Part shown: positions 33,879-42,436 of the stretch, piece after piece | Position numbering within the stretch: position 1 is the first letter of the stretch | Layout: every line of letters begins with the position of its first letter | DNA from: Chitinophagaceae bacterium | GTDB lineage: Bacteria; Bacteroidota; Bacteroidia; Chitinophagales; Chitinophagaceae | Direction of reading: 5' to 3' | Assembly (NCBI GenBank): GCA_004322425.1 | Contig: SCVJ01000005.1 | Location: 1-59,266 of the forward strand | DNA: 59,266 nt | Notes under the pieces: generated by a model | What the model was told of the DNA's origin: nothing | The model's database searches: none | What the model saw: only the letters and a program-made list of their open reading frames with translations | Program-made: the position numbers and the translations under genes

Positions 33879-34385
33879 ATGGAAGATCAAATTATAAATA
33901 AAGTTGCAGAAAGCGGAGTGGTTACCCTTGACCTTAGCCAATATATTCCATCTAAAGACGGCGTACTTTTTGATATTAAAGAATTTCTTTTTGCGGGTTT
34001 AATCTTAAAAGAAAAAGAATTCAGAGAGACCTTAAAAAAAGAGGCTTGGGAAAAATACAGCAATAAAAATATCGCTATTACATGTTCGGCCGACGCCATC
34101 GTGCCTGTTTGGGCTTACATGCTGATAGTTTCCTATTTACAACCACACGCAAACGAAATAATTTTTGGAACAGAAAACGATCTTTACGCGGCAATAATTA
34201 TTAAAAACATTTCTAAAATTAACACGTGTGAATTTACCGATAAACGAGTTGTTGTAAAGGGGTGTGGCGACAAAAAAATTGATGAGCTGGCGTATGTCGA
34301 AGCAACCAAAATATTAATGCCCGTTGTAAAAAGCATTATGTACGGCGAGCCCTGCAGCACGGTGCCGATTTATAAAAAAAAGTAA
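33879..34385 (+). CDS. DUF2480 family protein
   Basis: A 168-residue cytosolic protein of the DUF2480 family, found almost only in Bacteroidota. Recognisable sequence: 'SGVVTLDLSQYIP', 'FDIKEFLFAGLILKEKEFRE', 'ITCSADAIVPVWAYMLIVSY', 'VVVKGCGDKKIDELAYVEAT', 'GEPCSTVPIYKKK'. It has conserved cysteines (CGD, EPCSTVP) that could bind metal. Function unknown; in other genomes it often lies near iron-sulphur cluster assembly genes, which I cannot confirm here. Convergent with the corA remnant, 3 bases apart. Confidence 0.9.
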   Translation: MEDQIINKVAESGVVTLDLSQYIPSKDGVLFDIKEFLFAGLILKEKEFRETLKKEAWEKYSNKNIAITCSADAIVPVWAYMLIVSYLQPHANEIIFGTENDLYAAIIIKNISKINTCEFTDKRVVVKGCGDKKIDELAYVEATKILMPVVKSIMYGEPCSTVPIYKKK

Positions 34386-34388
34386 AAA

Positions 34389-35497
34389 CTAAAGCCACTT
34401 ATTTTTTTTAAAATAAAAAAGCATCAAGGCTGGAATTAAAAACATAGAAGAAACGGAAAGCCAAAAAGCAAGTCGCTCATAAGCTTGTTGGATAACTACA
34501 AAATTCATTCCAAATATTCCACCAATAGCCATAGCAGGAGCAAGAACACTAGTAACAATAGCCAACCATTTCATTATTTCATTTAGTCGAAGATTTACAC
34601 TGCTAATATAAAGCTCTTGAAAGCTTGTCGTCATATCTCGATAAGTTTCACTCAGGTCGTATGCTTGAATAATATGATCATGAACATCCTTGAAATATTT
34701 CATACTTCCATCGCTTAACAACTCGCTATCGCTTCTAATAAATCCATTTACCAAATCGCGAACAGGGGCCATATTTCTTTTTAATACAATCAACTCTTTT
34801 CGCAACAAATTAATTTTAGCCAAACTTCGCTTATTGCTATTGCGTACCACTTCTTCTTCCAATAACTCAATACGATCACTCAATGCATCCATCACAACAA
34901 AATAATGATCAACAATAAGATCAAGCATTTCGCAACAAAGGCGGTCGGCACCCGACTGGCGAACCCGACCTGGCGGAAGTTTTAGTTTTTCGCGAAGCGG
35001 CGTAAACACATCTTTGGCGGCGTCTTCTTGAAAACTTATCACAACATTTTTTAAAAGGACAATACTAATCTGTTCCTGCTCTATGGTGTGGAGTTCGTTA
35101 TTTAATAAAGCATATTTAATAAACAAAATAAAACCTCCTCGCTCTCTTCTATTTTAGGGCGCTAGTTAACGCTTAAAATATCTTCCTGTATTAAGGGGTG
35201 AATACCAAAATAATTACAAATAGCCTCGACATCTTTTTTTCTAATTCCATCAATATTAATCCATGTAATGGTGTTGGTGTGAAAAAAGGGAAAACACTCT
35301 TCAAGAGTATTAAGTTCTTTTACAAAATATTCTTTATCATTATAATCATGAACAGAAATTTTTATTTCTTTTGAATCTTCATGAATGGGAGTCGTGTTCG
35401 GGTTTTGATTCAAAACCTGCCTAGTTCTTTTTGTACCAAATAAGGTTAGTAATAAAAGATGGCGAATTCCTCCCTCGTTTTTATTTTGTTTTACCAT
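34389..35497 (-). pseudogene. corA: corA magnesium/cobalt transporter, broken by a nonsense codon and a frameshift
   Basis: Two adjacent frames together make one CorA. The 5' part (35497-35162) carries the cytoplasmic N-terminal domain and ends '..PLIQEDILSVN' at TAG 35164-35162, where CorA normally continues with Gln and RPK. The same frame does go on as RPKIEESEEVLFCLLNMLY after the stop, then meets TAA (around 35113). One base off, the second frame resumes with NNELHTIEQEQISIVLLK and runs to the end with two membrane helices and the GMN signature. So one stop and one -1 shift, about 50 bases apart, disable the gene. The loop after GMN also lacks the usual MPEL. It ends the kdsB-led minus-strand run, 4 bases after the kdsB stop. 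Confidence 0.85.
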
Positions 35498-35501
35498 CGA
35501 A

Positions 35502-36215
35502 TCAAGAATTTAATAATTGCCGAGCATACAATAAATCCTCTGGTGTGTCTATTGCTACACTTATATAATTGGTTTCTACCATATTTATCTTTATGCCGTT
35601 TTCAAGAAAGCGCAACTGCTCCAAGCTTTCCACCTGTTCAAGCATAGATTTTTTCCAGCCGCTAAAAGCCAACAATATTTCTTTTTTGTATCCGTAGATT
35701 CCAACATGTAAAAACGGTTCAACGGATTCGTTTCTTTGATATGGAATTGGGTGTCGGCTAAAATAAAGAGCGTTGTTATTTTTATCTACTACAACCTTTA
35801 CCGCGCTTGGTTTTAAAGATTCTTCGCGAGTAATTTTGCGCATTAATGAAGCCACAAGAGTAGTTGGATTTTTAAATGAGAAAACCAATTTTTCTAAAGC
35901 TTCTTTTTGAATAAAGGGCTCGTCTCCTTGAATATTTACAACAATATCAACATCCATATTCGCAACCGCTTCTGCAATTCTATCACTTCCGCTTTCGTGT
36001 TCTTTCTTGCTCATAAAAGCCACCCCGCCATTCGAAATTATTTCCTCATATATTATTGTACTGTCGGTTGCAACAAATACCGAATCAAACAAACCGGACG
36101 CAACAACATTATCATAAACATGACGAATAACAGACTTGTTTCCTAATGTTTGCATTAGTTTTCCAGGAAAACGAGAAGCATTATATCGAGCAGGAATTGC
36201 GGCAACTATTTTCAT
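35502..36215 (-). CDS. kdsB: 3-deoxy-manno-octulosonate cytidylyltransferase
   Basis: A 237-residue KdsB, which activates KDO with CTP to CMP-KDO for lipopolysaccharide inner core synthesis. Signatures: 'AAIPARYNASRFPGKLM' (nucleotide loop), 'VFVATDS', 'VNIQGDEPFI', 'YFSRHPIPY' and 'HVGIYGYKKEIL', ending 'VAIDTPEDL'. The ATG at 36215 starts right before the conserved loop; an in-frame ATG at 36254 would add residues not seen in the family. It lies between arsC and corA. The isomerase kdsD for the same pathway is at 53.7-54.7 kb. Confidence 0.96.
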   Translation of the reverse strand: MKIVAAIPARYNASRFPGKLMQTLGNKSVIRHVYDNVVASGLFDSVFVATDSTIIYEEIISNGGVAFMSKKEHESGSDRIAEAVANMDVDIVVNIQGDEPFIQKEALEKLVFSFKNPTTLVASLMRKITREESLKPSAVKVVVDKNNNALYFSRHPIPYQRNESVEPFLHVGIYGYKKEILLAFSGWKKSMLEQVESLEQLRFLENGIKINMVETNYISVAIDTPEDLLYARQLLNS

Positions 36216-36279
36216 AACAAGAAAATACAAAGGGTTATAATTCAAAGAAACCAATTATATGGCGATTTATCACAAAATT

Positions 36280-36675
36280 CTATAATGAATTTAACAAGTC
36301 CAACACCTTTGATTTTATAAGATCCCGCACGATTCTAAATTCTGAAAGTTCCATTTCTTTTGGATCTGGAATATTCCAATCTACAAATTTTTTGTTAGGT
36401 ATCAACGGGCAAACATCACCACAGCCCATTGTTACCACAACATCAAAAGGAGAAAGGTGCTCAATTTCTTTTAGTGATTTACTGCTGTGTTTGCTTAAAT
36501 CATAATCCAACTCCTGCATTGTAAGAATAGCTTTTGGGTTTATTTTTCCGGAAGGAGCAGAGCCGGCGCTGTACGCACTAACCCAATCTTTACCAAGAAT
36601 AGTTGCAAACGCTTGCGCCATTTGACTTCGATTACTATTCTCGACACAAACAAAAAGCAATTTCTTTTTCATCAA
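36280..36675 (-). CDS. Arsenate reductase / low-molecular-weight phosphatase family (ArsC-like)
   Basis: A 131-residue protein with the low-molecular-weight tyrosine phosphatase fold: the P-loop CVENSNRS near the N-terminus (Cys-x5-Arg) and a later CGDVCP pair at 'VTMGCGDVCPLIP' that could form the disulfide relay of thioredoxin-linked arsenate reductases, then the Asp in 'NIPDPKEM'. These features support arsenate reduction to arsenite. No ArsR, ArsB or Acr3 is adjacent, so other phosphatase roles are possible. It is 14 bases downstream of the aminotransferase gene. Confidence 0.85.
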   Translation of the reverse strand: MMKKKLLFVCVENSNRSQMAQAFATILGKDWVSAYSAGSAPSGKINPKAILTMQELDYDLSKHSSKSLKEIEHLSPFDVVVTMGCGDVCPLIPNKKFVDWNIPDPKEMELSEFRIVRDLIKSKVLDLLNSL

Positions 36676-36689
36676 AACAGGCTGTATTA

Positions 36690-37838
36690 TTATATTAACG
36701 AAAGCCGCTCTGCTGCCAACTCAAGAGTTTCTTTCTTTTTTGAAAAACAAAAGCGCAACACATGATGATCTTGACCATTGTGATAAAAATGTGAAACAGG
36801 AATAGTCGCAACACGAAAGTCTTTTGTAAGACGGATAGCAAAATCTTTATCTCCCTCTTCACTAATTCGATTATATTTTGCGCAGATAAAATAACTACCA
36901 CCGCTTTCTAAAAGTGAAAATCTAGAACTTGTCATCAGCTGTTTGAAGTAATCTCTTTTTTCTTGCATGATAGCCGATAATGAAATAAAAGCTTCTTTGT
37001 TTTTTAAAAACGAAGAAAGGGCAACCTGTGCCGGGGTAAAACAAGAAAATGCATTGAACTGATGAACTTTTCTAAATTCTTTTGTAAGTGAGGGTGGAGC
37101 CACGCAATAACCCAATTTCCAACCCGTACAATTATATACCTTACCTAATGAAAAGCAAACAAAGCTTCTTTCCAACAAATCAGGATAGCGTAAAATACTT
37201 TGATGGGCAACGCCATCAAAAATGATATGTTCGTAAACCTCATCGCTGATAATTATTATATTGGTTCCCTCCACTACAGATCGAAGTTGATTAATATCTT
37301 CTTTGCTCAACACGCTACCTGTTGGGTTATGCGGCGAGTTTATGATTATTGCTTTTGTTTTCGTAGTAATTGCATTTTTTACCGCCACCCAATCAATTTT
37401 ATAATCAGGAAAACTTAAAAGCAGCGGAACAACCCTTCCTCCATTAATTTCAATATTGGGAATATAGCTATCGTAAGCGGGTTCAAAAATAATTACTTCG
37501 TCGCCGCTATTAATTATTGAAGTTAATGCTGTGTAAATAGCATACGTGCCACCTGGCGTTATTGTAATTTCAGTATCTGGGTTAATACTTGTTGTATAAA
37601 GTAGTTCTATTTTTTCTGCAATCGACTCACGAAGTGGTATCCAGCCAGACACCGGCGCATATTGATTATTGTCATCTTTCATGGCTTGATTTACCAAAGA
37701 AATTAATTCTTCGCTCATCGAATAATCTGGAAATCCTTGACCAAGATTTACGGCATTATATTCTACCGCCAAAGCACTCATTGTTGTAAAAATAGTTGTG
37801 CCAACCGCAGGAAGTTTTGATATTAAATTTGATGCCAT
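36690..37838 (-). CDS. PLP-dependent aminotransferase (methionine/kynurenine type, YbdL-like)
   Basis: A 382-residue fold-type I aminotransferase. Hallmarks: 'NLGQGFPDYSMSEELI' at the N-terminus, 'ITPGGTYAIYTALTSI' PLP-binding, 'SPHNPTGSVLS', 'IISDEVYEHIIFDG', the Schiff-base lysine in 'FSLGKVYNCTGWKLGYC' and the C-terminal Arg in 'VLRFCFSKK'. The NLGQGFPD start and GKVYNCTGW match methionine or glutamine-type transaminases (YbdL, MtnE, kynurenine aminotransferase). With the omega-amidase-like nitrilase at 24.8 kb it could act in methionine salvage (inference). ATG at 37838 is used; an upstream ATG at 37916 would run into the divergent selD start. Confidence 0.92.
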   Translation of the reverse strand: MASNLISKLPAVGTTIFTTMSALAVEYNAVNLGQGFPDYSMSEELISLVNQAMKDDNNQYAPVSGWIPLRESIAEKIELLYTTSINPDTEITITPGGTYAIYTALTSIINSGDEVIIFEPAYDSYIPNIEINGGRVVPLLLSFPDYKIDWVAVKNAITTKTKAIIINSPHNPTGSVLSKEDINQLRSVVEGTNIIIISDEVYEHIIFDGVAHQSILRYPDLLERSFVCFSLGKVYNCTGWKLGYCVAPPSLTKEFRKVHQFNAFSCFTPAQVALSSFLKNKEAFISLSAIMQEKRDYFKQLMTSSRFSLLESGGSYFICAKYNRISEEGDKDFAIRLTKDFRVATIPVSHFYHNGQDHHVLRFCFSKKKETLELAAERLSLI

Positions 37839-37901
37839 AGCTAAATACAAAGCAAACGAAATAAACTTGAATTGAAAACAATTTATGAACTTGCGTAAAT
37901 T

Positions 37902-38960
37902 ATGGACAACGAACAAATTAAACTTACAGAGTTTGCAAGTGGCGCAGGATGTGGTTGTAAGATTCCGCCCAAAATTTTGGACGAAATTTTAAAAAGCACA
38001 ATTAGTTTACTCGACACGAAAAAACTTTTAGTTGGCAACAATACAAAAGACGATGCTGCTGTGTATGATTTAGGAAATGGAACGGCGCTAATTTCTACCA
38101 CAGATTTTTTTACACCCATTGTAAACGATGCGACTGATTTTGGAAAAATTGCTGCCGCCAACAGTATCAGCGATGTTTATGCGATGGGTGGAAAGCCGAT
38201 ACTTGCCATTGCCATATTGGGCTGGCCCGTAGATAAACTTCCCGCCGAATTAGCGCAAAAAATTATTGAAGGGGCAAAAATTATTTGTAGCGAAGCGGGT
38301 ATTCCGTTGGCAGGCGGCCATAGCATAAACTCACAAGAACCGATTTTTGGTTTGGCGGTAAATGGAATTGTTCCAATAAAAAATCTTAAAAAAAATAATA
38401 CAGCAACCGTTGGCGATTATTTATTTTTAACAAAGTCAATTGGAACCGGAGTTTTGGCCGCAGCGCAAAAAAGAAATATTTTAAAAGAAGAACACCTTGC
38501 GCCATTAATTGAACAAATGACTTGTTTAAATAAAATTGGCGAGCAACTTGGAAATATTGATGGAGTTACCGCAATGACCGACATAACGGGTTTTGGGTTA
38601 TTGGGCCATCTTATTGAAATGACGGAGGGAAGCGGATTGTCGGCAACAGTACAGTATCATAAAATTCAGACGATGGCCGGCGCAAAAGAATATGTAGCAC
38701 AACGAATTTTTCCAGATGCAACAACAAGAAACTGGAATGCCTATAGTGAGAAAGTAAAATTTGAAAAAGGAGTCAACGTGATGGAGGCGTTTACTTTATT
38801 GCCAGATCCTCAAACCAACGGCGGTTTATTGTTTTCGGTAAAAGAAGACTCGACGGAAGATGTTCTTTTATTATTAAACAAATCGGGACTGAGTAAGTTT
38901 TTAGACCCTATTGGAAGAATGATAGCAAGGAGCGATAAAGCGATTATAGTAACAGCGTAA
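37902..38960 (+). CDS. selD: Selenide, water dikinase (selenophosphate synthetase)
   Basis: A 352-residue SelD that makes selenophosphate from selenide and ATP. The catalytic loop near residue 15 is GAGCGCK with Cys in place of the selenocysteine found in some organisms and the essential Lys next to it. Other marks: 'DDAAVYDLGNGTALISTTDFF', 'SDVYAMGGKPI', 'LAGGHSINSQEPIFG' and 'TDITGFGLLGHL'. The likely user of its product in this window is MnmH at 57.6 kb; no selA, selB or selenocysteine tRNA gene is seen here. Divergent from the aminotransferase with 63 bases between starts. Confidence 0.96.
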   Translation: MDNEQIKLTEFASGAGCGCKIPPKILDEILKSTISLLDTKKLLVGNNTKDDAAVYDLGNGTALISTTDFFTPIVNDATDFGKIAAANSISDVYAMGGKPILAIAILGWPVDKLPAELAQKIIEGAKIICSEAGIPLAGGHSINSQEPIFGLAVNGIVPIKNLKKNNTATVGDYLFLTKSIGTGVLAAAQKRNILKEEHLAPLIEQMTCLNKIGEQLGNIDGVTAMTDITGFGLLGHLIEMTEGSGLSATVQYHKIQTMAGAKEYVAQRIFPDATTRNWNAYSEKVKFEKGVNVMEAFTLLPDPQTNGGLLFSVKEDSTEDVLLLLNKSGLSKFLDPIGRMIARSDKAIIVTA

Positions 38961-38970
38961 CTGAAATAAA

Positions 38971-39891
38971 TTATTTCTTTTCTAAAAATATTTCTGCCAT
39001 CATACAGCGTACGCTGCCACCTTCGCACTCTTCAATCGTATTTACTGGGATGACCAAAACCTGTGTGTATTTTTTTAATAAAGAGGATTGATTATTTGTT
39101 AGACAATCGAAAGCCCACTGACTCATTATCAAAACTGGGGCATCCTTTTTATTTTTCAGCTGAAGCATATTGCCAGCAAAGCAATGCATTTGCTCAATTG
39201 ATATCTGAATAATTTCTCGTCCTGTTGATAAAAGTCGCTTTATTATTTCCAATCGTTCCGTTTCGTTTTCAATAGCATCGGTACAGATTACTGAAAAGCC
39301 AGCCCCTAAACACATCATAACATTGGTGTGATAAATTAGATTTCCATTTTTGTCTTTGGCCAAAAAACTAAAACAATTAAATCCATTTTTTTTTGCAAAC
39401 TTTTCTACTAATGAAGAATTAGTTCTTGGCGAAAGACAGGAAAAAATTATTTTGTTATCGTAATCAATTACCAGACTTCCGGTGCCCTCCAGAAAAAGTT
39501 CATCTGCTTCAAAGCCGCCCCAGTCTTGGAAATCAACAACTAAGTATTTTTGTTTTATCCACTGAATAATATCGTCCCTTTTTTCAACCCTTCTGTTCGC
39601 GGCACTCATCGGATAAACGATTAGCGATCCGCCAGGAGTTGTGCTCAACCAGTTGTTCGGAAAAATAGCAGAAGGTTTTTTAGGAATTGGCGTGTCATCA
39701 ATTACCAAAACTTCAATGTCATTAACTCTTAATACTTCAACCATATTGTCGAATTCTACCAACGCCGATTGTTGTAATTGTTGACGACTTGTTGATTGGG
39801 GGTTTGATTGAAAATAATTATCAACAGATGTTTCTTGGTTAAAGCCGAACGCCGCCGGCCGAATCATTAGTATCGAGGAAGCAAGTATCAC
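38971..39891 (-). CDS. ctlX: Citrulline hydrolase / arginine deiminase-related protein (CtlX family)
   Basis: A 306-residue protein of the guanidino-group modifying (GME) superfamily, CtlX-like. Signatures: '[18 protein letters not shown]' at the start, '[19 protein letters not shown]', '[12 protein letters not shown]', the catalytic His in '[10 protein letters not shown]' and the catalytic Cys in '[12 protein letters not shown]'. Members described in Francisella hydrolyse citrulline to ornithine; others remain untested. It overlaps the preceding pterin dehydratase gene by four bases (ATGA at 39888-39891), which suggests translational coupling. Convergent with selD. Confidence 0.88.
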   Translation of the reverse strand: MILASSILMIRPAAFGFNQETSVDNYFQSNPQSTSRQQLQQSALVEFDNMVEVLRVNDIEVLVIDDTPIPKKPSAIFPNNWLSTTPGGSLIVYPMSAANRRVEKRDDIIQWIKQKYLVVDFQDWGGFEADELFLEGTGSLVIDYDNKIIFSCLSPRTNSSLVEKFAKKNGFNCFSFLAKDKNGNLIYHTNVMMCLGAGFSVICTDAIENETERLEIIKRLLSTGREIIQISIEQMHCFAGNMLQLKNKKDAPVLIMSQWAFDCLTNNQSSLLKKYTQVLVIPVNTIEECEGGSVRCMMAEIFLEKK

Positions 39892-40130
39892 GATGTTTTT
39901 AACAAAAGCAAATCTATTTTTTCAGCCAGTTGTTTATCCTTTTCGGTAACAACATTTCCCGCACTATGCGTGCTGAGCTCTATTTCAACCACATTCCACA
40001 CGTTGCTCCATTTGGGATGGTGGTCCATTTTTTCTGCTTCAAACGCTACGCGAGTCATAAAAGAAAAAGCCTCGCTAAAGTTTTTAAAAACAAATTTTTT
40101 ATAAAGACAATTATTTTTTTCTTGCCACAT
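39888..40130 (-). CDS. 4a-hydroxytetrahydrobiopterin dehydratase (pterin-4a-carbinolamine dehydratase)
   Basis: An 80-residue member of the PCD/DCoH family, complete as a single domain: '[20 protein letters not shown]', then the active-site motif [14 protein letters not shown] with the two His that dehydrate the pterin carbinolamine, and '[20 protein letters not shown]'. It recycles pterin after aromatic amino acid hydroxylases, but no phenylalanine hydroxylase gene lies in the window; a role in molybdopterin or folate metabolism has been proposed for such proteins. It overlaps ctlX by four bases. Confidence 0.93.
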   Translation of the reverse strand: MWQEKNNCLYKKFVFKNFSEAFSFMTRVAFEAEKMDHHPKWSNVWNVVEIELSTHSAGNVVTEKDKQLAEKIDLLLLKTS

Positions 40131-40175
40131 AAAAAAGAATTTATATTAAAAATTAAAAGTCAGCATTATAAAAAG

Positions 40176-40613
40176 TTAAAAAACAAGATGACTTTTGTGT
40201 TTTATTTTTTCATTTGTCAATTCCACCACTAACTGTACGGCATCAATAGCACGAACACTTTCCGCCAACAAATGAAAAGAATCATTGGAAACAACATCGC
40301 CTTTTAAAAGCCACAAATAATCTAAGTGTTTAAGTTCGGGCAATAAATATTCGCCATCGTAGTGGTTGTTATATATGTAATATTCCAAGGAAATAGAGGG
40401 GGCGCAATATTCATAAATGCTAAAAAAATAATCTCGATTCTTTTTAATGAGCTGTATTTCTAATTCATTATTTATTCTAAAATCTGTTCCCAAATTAAGA
40501 TTGAGTAAATGGCAAAACTTATAATCGTCAAGCGGCGCCATAATTCCAAGAAGTCGAGCATCTTCAAAAAAATCCTCGCTCAATGTTTTTGTATCAAGAA
40601 CGAATTTGCTCAC
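40176..40613 (-). CDS. IPExxxVDY family protein
   Basis: A 145-residue protein of the IPExxxVDY family, restricted to Bacteroidota and of unknown function. The recognisable parts are 'DFFEDARLLGIMAPLDDYKF', 'FCHLLNLNLGTDFRI', 'FSIYEYCAP', 'LLPELKHLDYLWLLKGD' (the degenerate signature, here LLPELKHLDY in place of IPExxxVDY) and the C-terminal 'AIDAVQLVVEL'. It lies between the M28 peptidase and the pterin dehydratase, all on the minus strand. Confidence 0.8.
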   Translation of the reverse strand: MSKFVLDTKTLSEDFFEDARLLGIMAPLDDYKFCHLLNLNLGTDFRINNELEIQLIKKNRDYFFSIYEYCAPSISLEYYIYNNHYDGEYLLPELKHLDYLWLLKGDVVSNDSFHLLAESVRAIDAVQLVVELTNEKIKHKSHLVF

Positions 40614-40639
40614 CGATTAAATTTTAGACAAAGTACAAA

Positions 40640-42295
40640 TCAAAATTGAACTTCAGTTATTAGTGTTTCTCCACTCCGGCTATATTTTACAATAACACGG
40701 TCGCCCTTTTTAAACTTGCCAAGCACCTGCATATAAGACTCAACAGAACTAATCTCGTAATCGTTGATTTGAAGAATTACATCACCAGTGCGAATTCCTG
40801 CCTTTTGCGCGGGGCGCCCCTCGCTTATACCGTCGCAACGAACACCAGCTCCTGAATAGGAGTAATCGGGCATAATACCCATACTTACACTAAAACGCGC
40901 CGAAGTAGTAGTTTGGGCTTCTCTGGTTTTAGCAAACACCAATTTTTGATTCGTATAATTTGTGTTTAAAATAATTTTATAAATAAAACTGATGAGTCGG
41001 GTTTCGCCACGATAATTTATTTTTTCAAAATCATCTCCAGGCTTATGATAGTCTGTGTGTAGCCCGGTAAAGAAAAATAAAACTGGAATATCTTTTCTGT
41101 AAAATGATGTATGGTCGCTTGGCCCCGTTCCGCTACTGTCAAATTTTAGAGCAAAAGAATTTTTTTTATTTGCCTCATTAATAATTGAATTCCATTGTGG
41201 CGAAGTACCAAAGCCGCCAACGGTTATAGAATTTAAACTATCGTTCAGTCGTCCAACCATATCCAGATTTATCATATAATTAGTACGCGTTAATTCAATG
41301 GTGGGATTTTCGGTAAAATATTTTGATCCGATCAGACCGAGCTCTTCTGCCGAAAATGCAATAAACAAATAATTATTATTTTTTAATGTACTCGATTTTA
41401 ATTTTCTAGCCAACTCGATAAGGGCAGCAGTCCCACTTGTATTATCATCTGCTCCATTATGAATAAGTTTTTCACTTGTACGCAACATGGAATTTCCATC
41501 TTCACCATATCCTAAATGATCAAAATGGGCACCCAATACAACGGTTGTTGCTGCGCTGTTATCAATGTAGCCAATTATATTACCGGCCCTCCTTTTGATT
41601 TCTCCGACATCTACTTTTAAGTCAATATTTAGAGTGGCCGAATCGTCAGAAAGATATTTTTTAATTATACCCTTGGTTAAGTAAAGAACAGGGATTTCAA
41701 ATAATGATGTTTTGTTTTTACTTTCAAAAGCAAGCCCATCTTCTATTTCTGAGCTATTAAAAAATATGATGGCCGATGGGCCTTTTTGAGACTCTTTTTT
41801 TATTGTAGACAAAATGGCCTCGTTCAAATCAAAATGTGGATTGGTTTTGTTTTCTTCCAAAATAGTTTTTAAATCAAAAAACCACGGCATAGAAATTTCC
41901 TGAACCGACACAATGGGAGCGGCAACAAGGCTACTGTTGGCAGAAAAAGGAAACGGGAAGAAATCTTTATTAATTGTAAGCGAGTCTCCATTTATAATTA
42001 AATATGTAGAGCGGTTGATTTGCTTTCCACCATAGATGGAAAATGGTTGATAAAAGCCATCGGCCCCTTTTGGCTCTAATCCAATTTTTTTAAACTGTGT
42101 AATTATATATTGCTGAGCAAGAGCCTCACCCTTTGTTCCGGCCCGCCTGCCTTCCAGCGAATCGCTAGCTAAGTAGCTAATATGTTCTTTTAGATTGGAA
42201 ATAGTTTTTCGATTGGCAGAGGAGTTCGTTTGCGCAAATCCAAGTTGGTAAGAGAACAGTAAAACTGGTAAAATAAATTTCAGAAAGGTAGTCAT
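40640..42295 (-). CDS. Secreted M28-family zinc aminopeptidase with C-terminal PDZ domain
   Basis: A 551-residue exported peptidase. Signal peptide ends near GFAQ. The M28 catalytic domain has the five zinc ligands in order: His in VLGAHFDHLG, Asp in NGADDNTSG, Glu of SAEELGLIG, Asp in NLDMVGR and His in GPSDHTSFY. A protease-associated insertion lies between residues about 110 and 240. The last ~95 residues are a PDZ domain ('PAQKAGIRTGDVILQINDYE', 'VIVKYSRSGE'). Such enzymes trim peptides in the periplasm or outside. It starts the minus-strand run that continues with the IPExxxVDY gene. A promoter element is at 42318-42325. Confidence 0.93.
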   Translation of the reverse strand: MTTFLKFILPVLLFSYQLGFAQTNSSANRKTISNLKEHISYLASDSLEGRRAGTKGEALAQQYIITQFKKIGLEPKGADGFYQPFSIYGGKQINRSTYLIINGDSLTINKDFFPFPFSANSSLVAAPIVSVQEISMPWFFDLKTILEENKTNPHFDLNEAILSTIKKESQKGPSAIIFFNSSEIEDGLAFESKNKTSLFEIPVLYLTKGIIKKYLSDDSATLNIDLKVDVGEIKRRAGNIIGYIDNSAATTVVLGAHFDHLGYGEDGNSMLRTSEKLIHNGADDNTSGTAALIELARKLKSSTLKNNNYLFIAFSAEELGLIGSKYFTENPTIELTRTNYMINLDMVGRLNDSLNSITVGGFGTSPQWNSIINEANKKNSFALKFDSSGTGPSDHTSFYRKDIPVLFFFTGLHTDYHKPGDDFEKINYRGETRLISFIYKIILNTNYTNQKLVFAKTREAQTTTSARFSVSMGIMPDYSYSGAGVRCDGISEGRPAQKAGIRTGDVILQINDYEISSVESYMQVLGKFKKGDRVIVKYSRSGETLITEVQF

Positions 42296-42317
42296 GAATT
42301 TGTGTGATTAATTTTCG

Positions 42318-42325
42318 CAAAGTTA
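42318..42325 (-). promoter_or_regulatory. Bacteroidota -7 element for the M28 peptidase
   Basis: TAACTTTG on the minus strand, 22 bases upstream of the ATG at 42295; fits TAnnTTTG. Confidence 0.5.
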
Positions 42326-42436
42326 TTCTAGTTTTTTATTTGTGAGCTGCAGTTATTTGTAAAAAAAAATTAGTTTTTTTCAAAAAAGCCTATTTCGTAA
42401 GCGAGATTGAAAGCCGCCGCCTACATTTGCAATCGA

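Noticed and set aside
34389-35126. Separate short CorA-like transporter gene
   Set aside because: It lacks the N-terminal domain, which is found one frame away directly upstream; the two are one broken gene.
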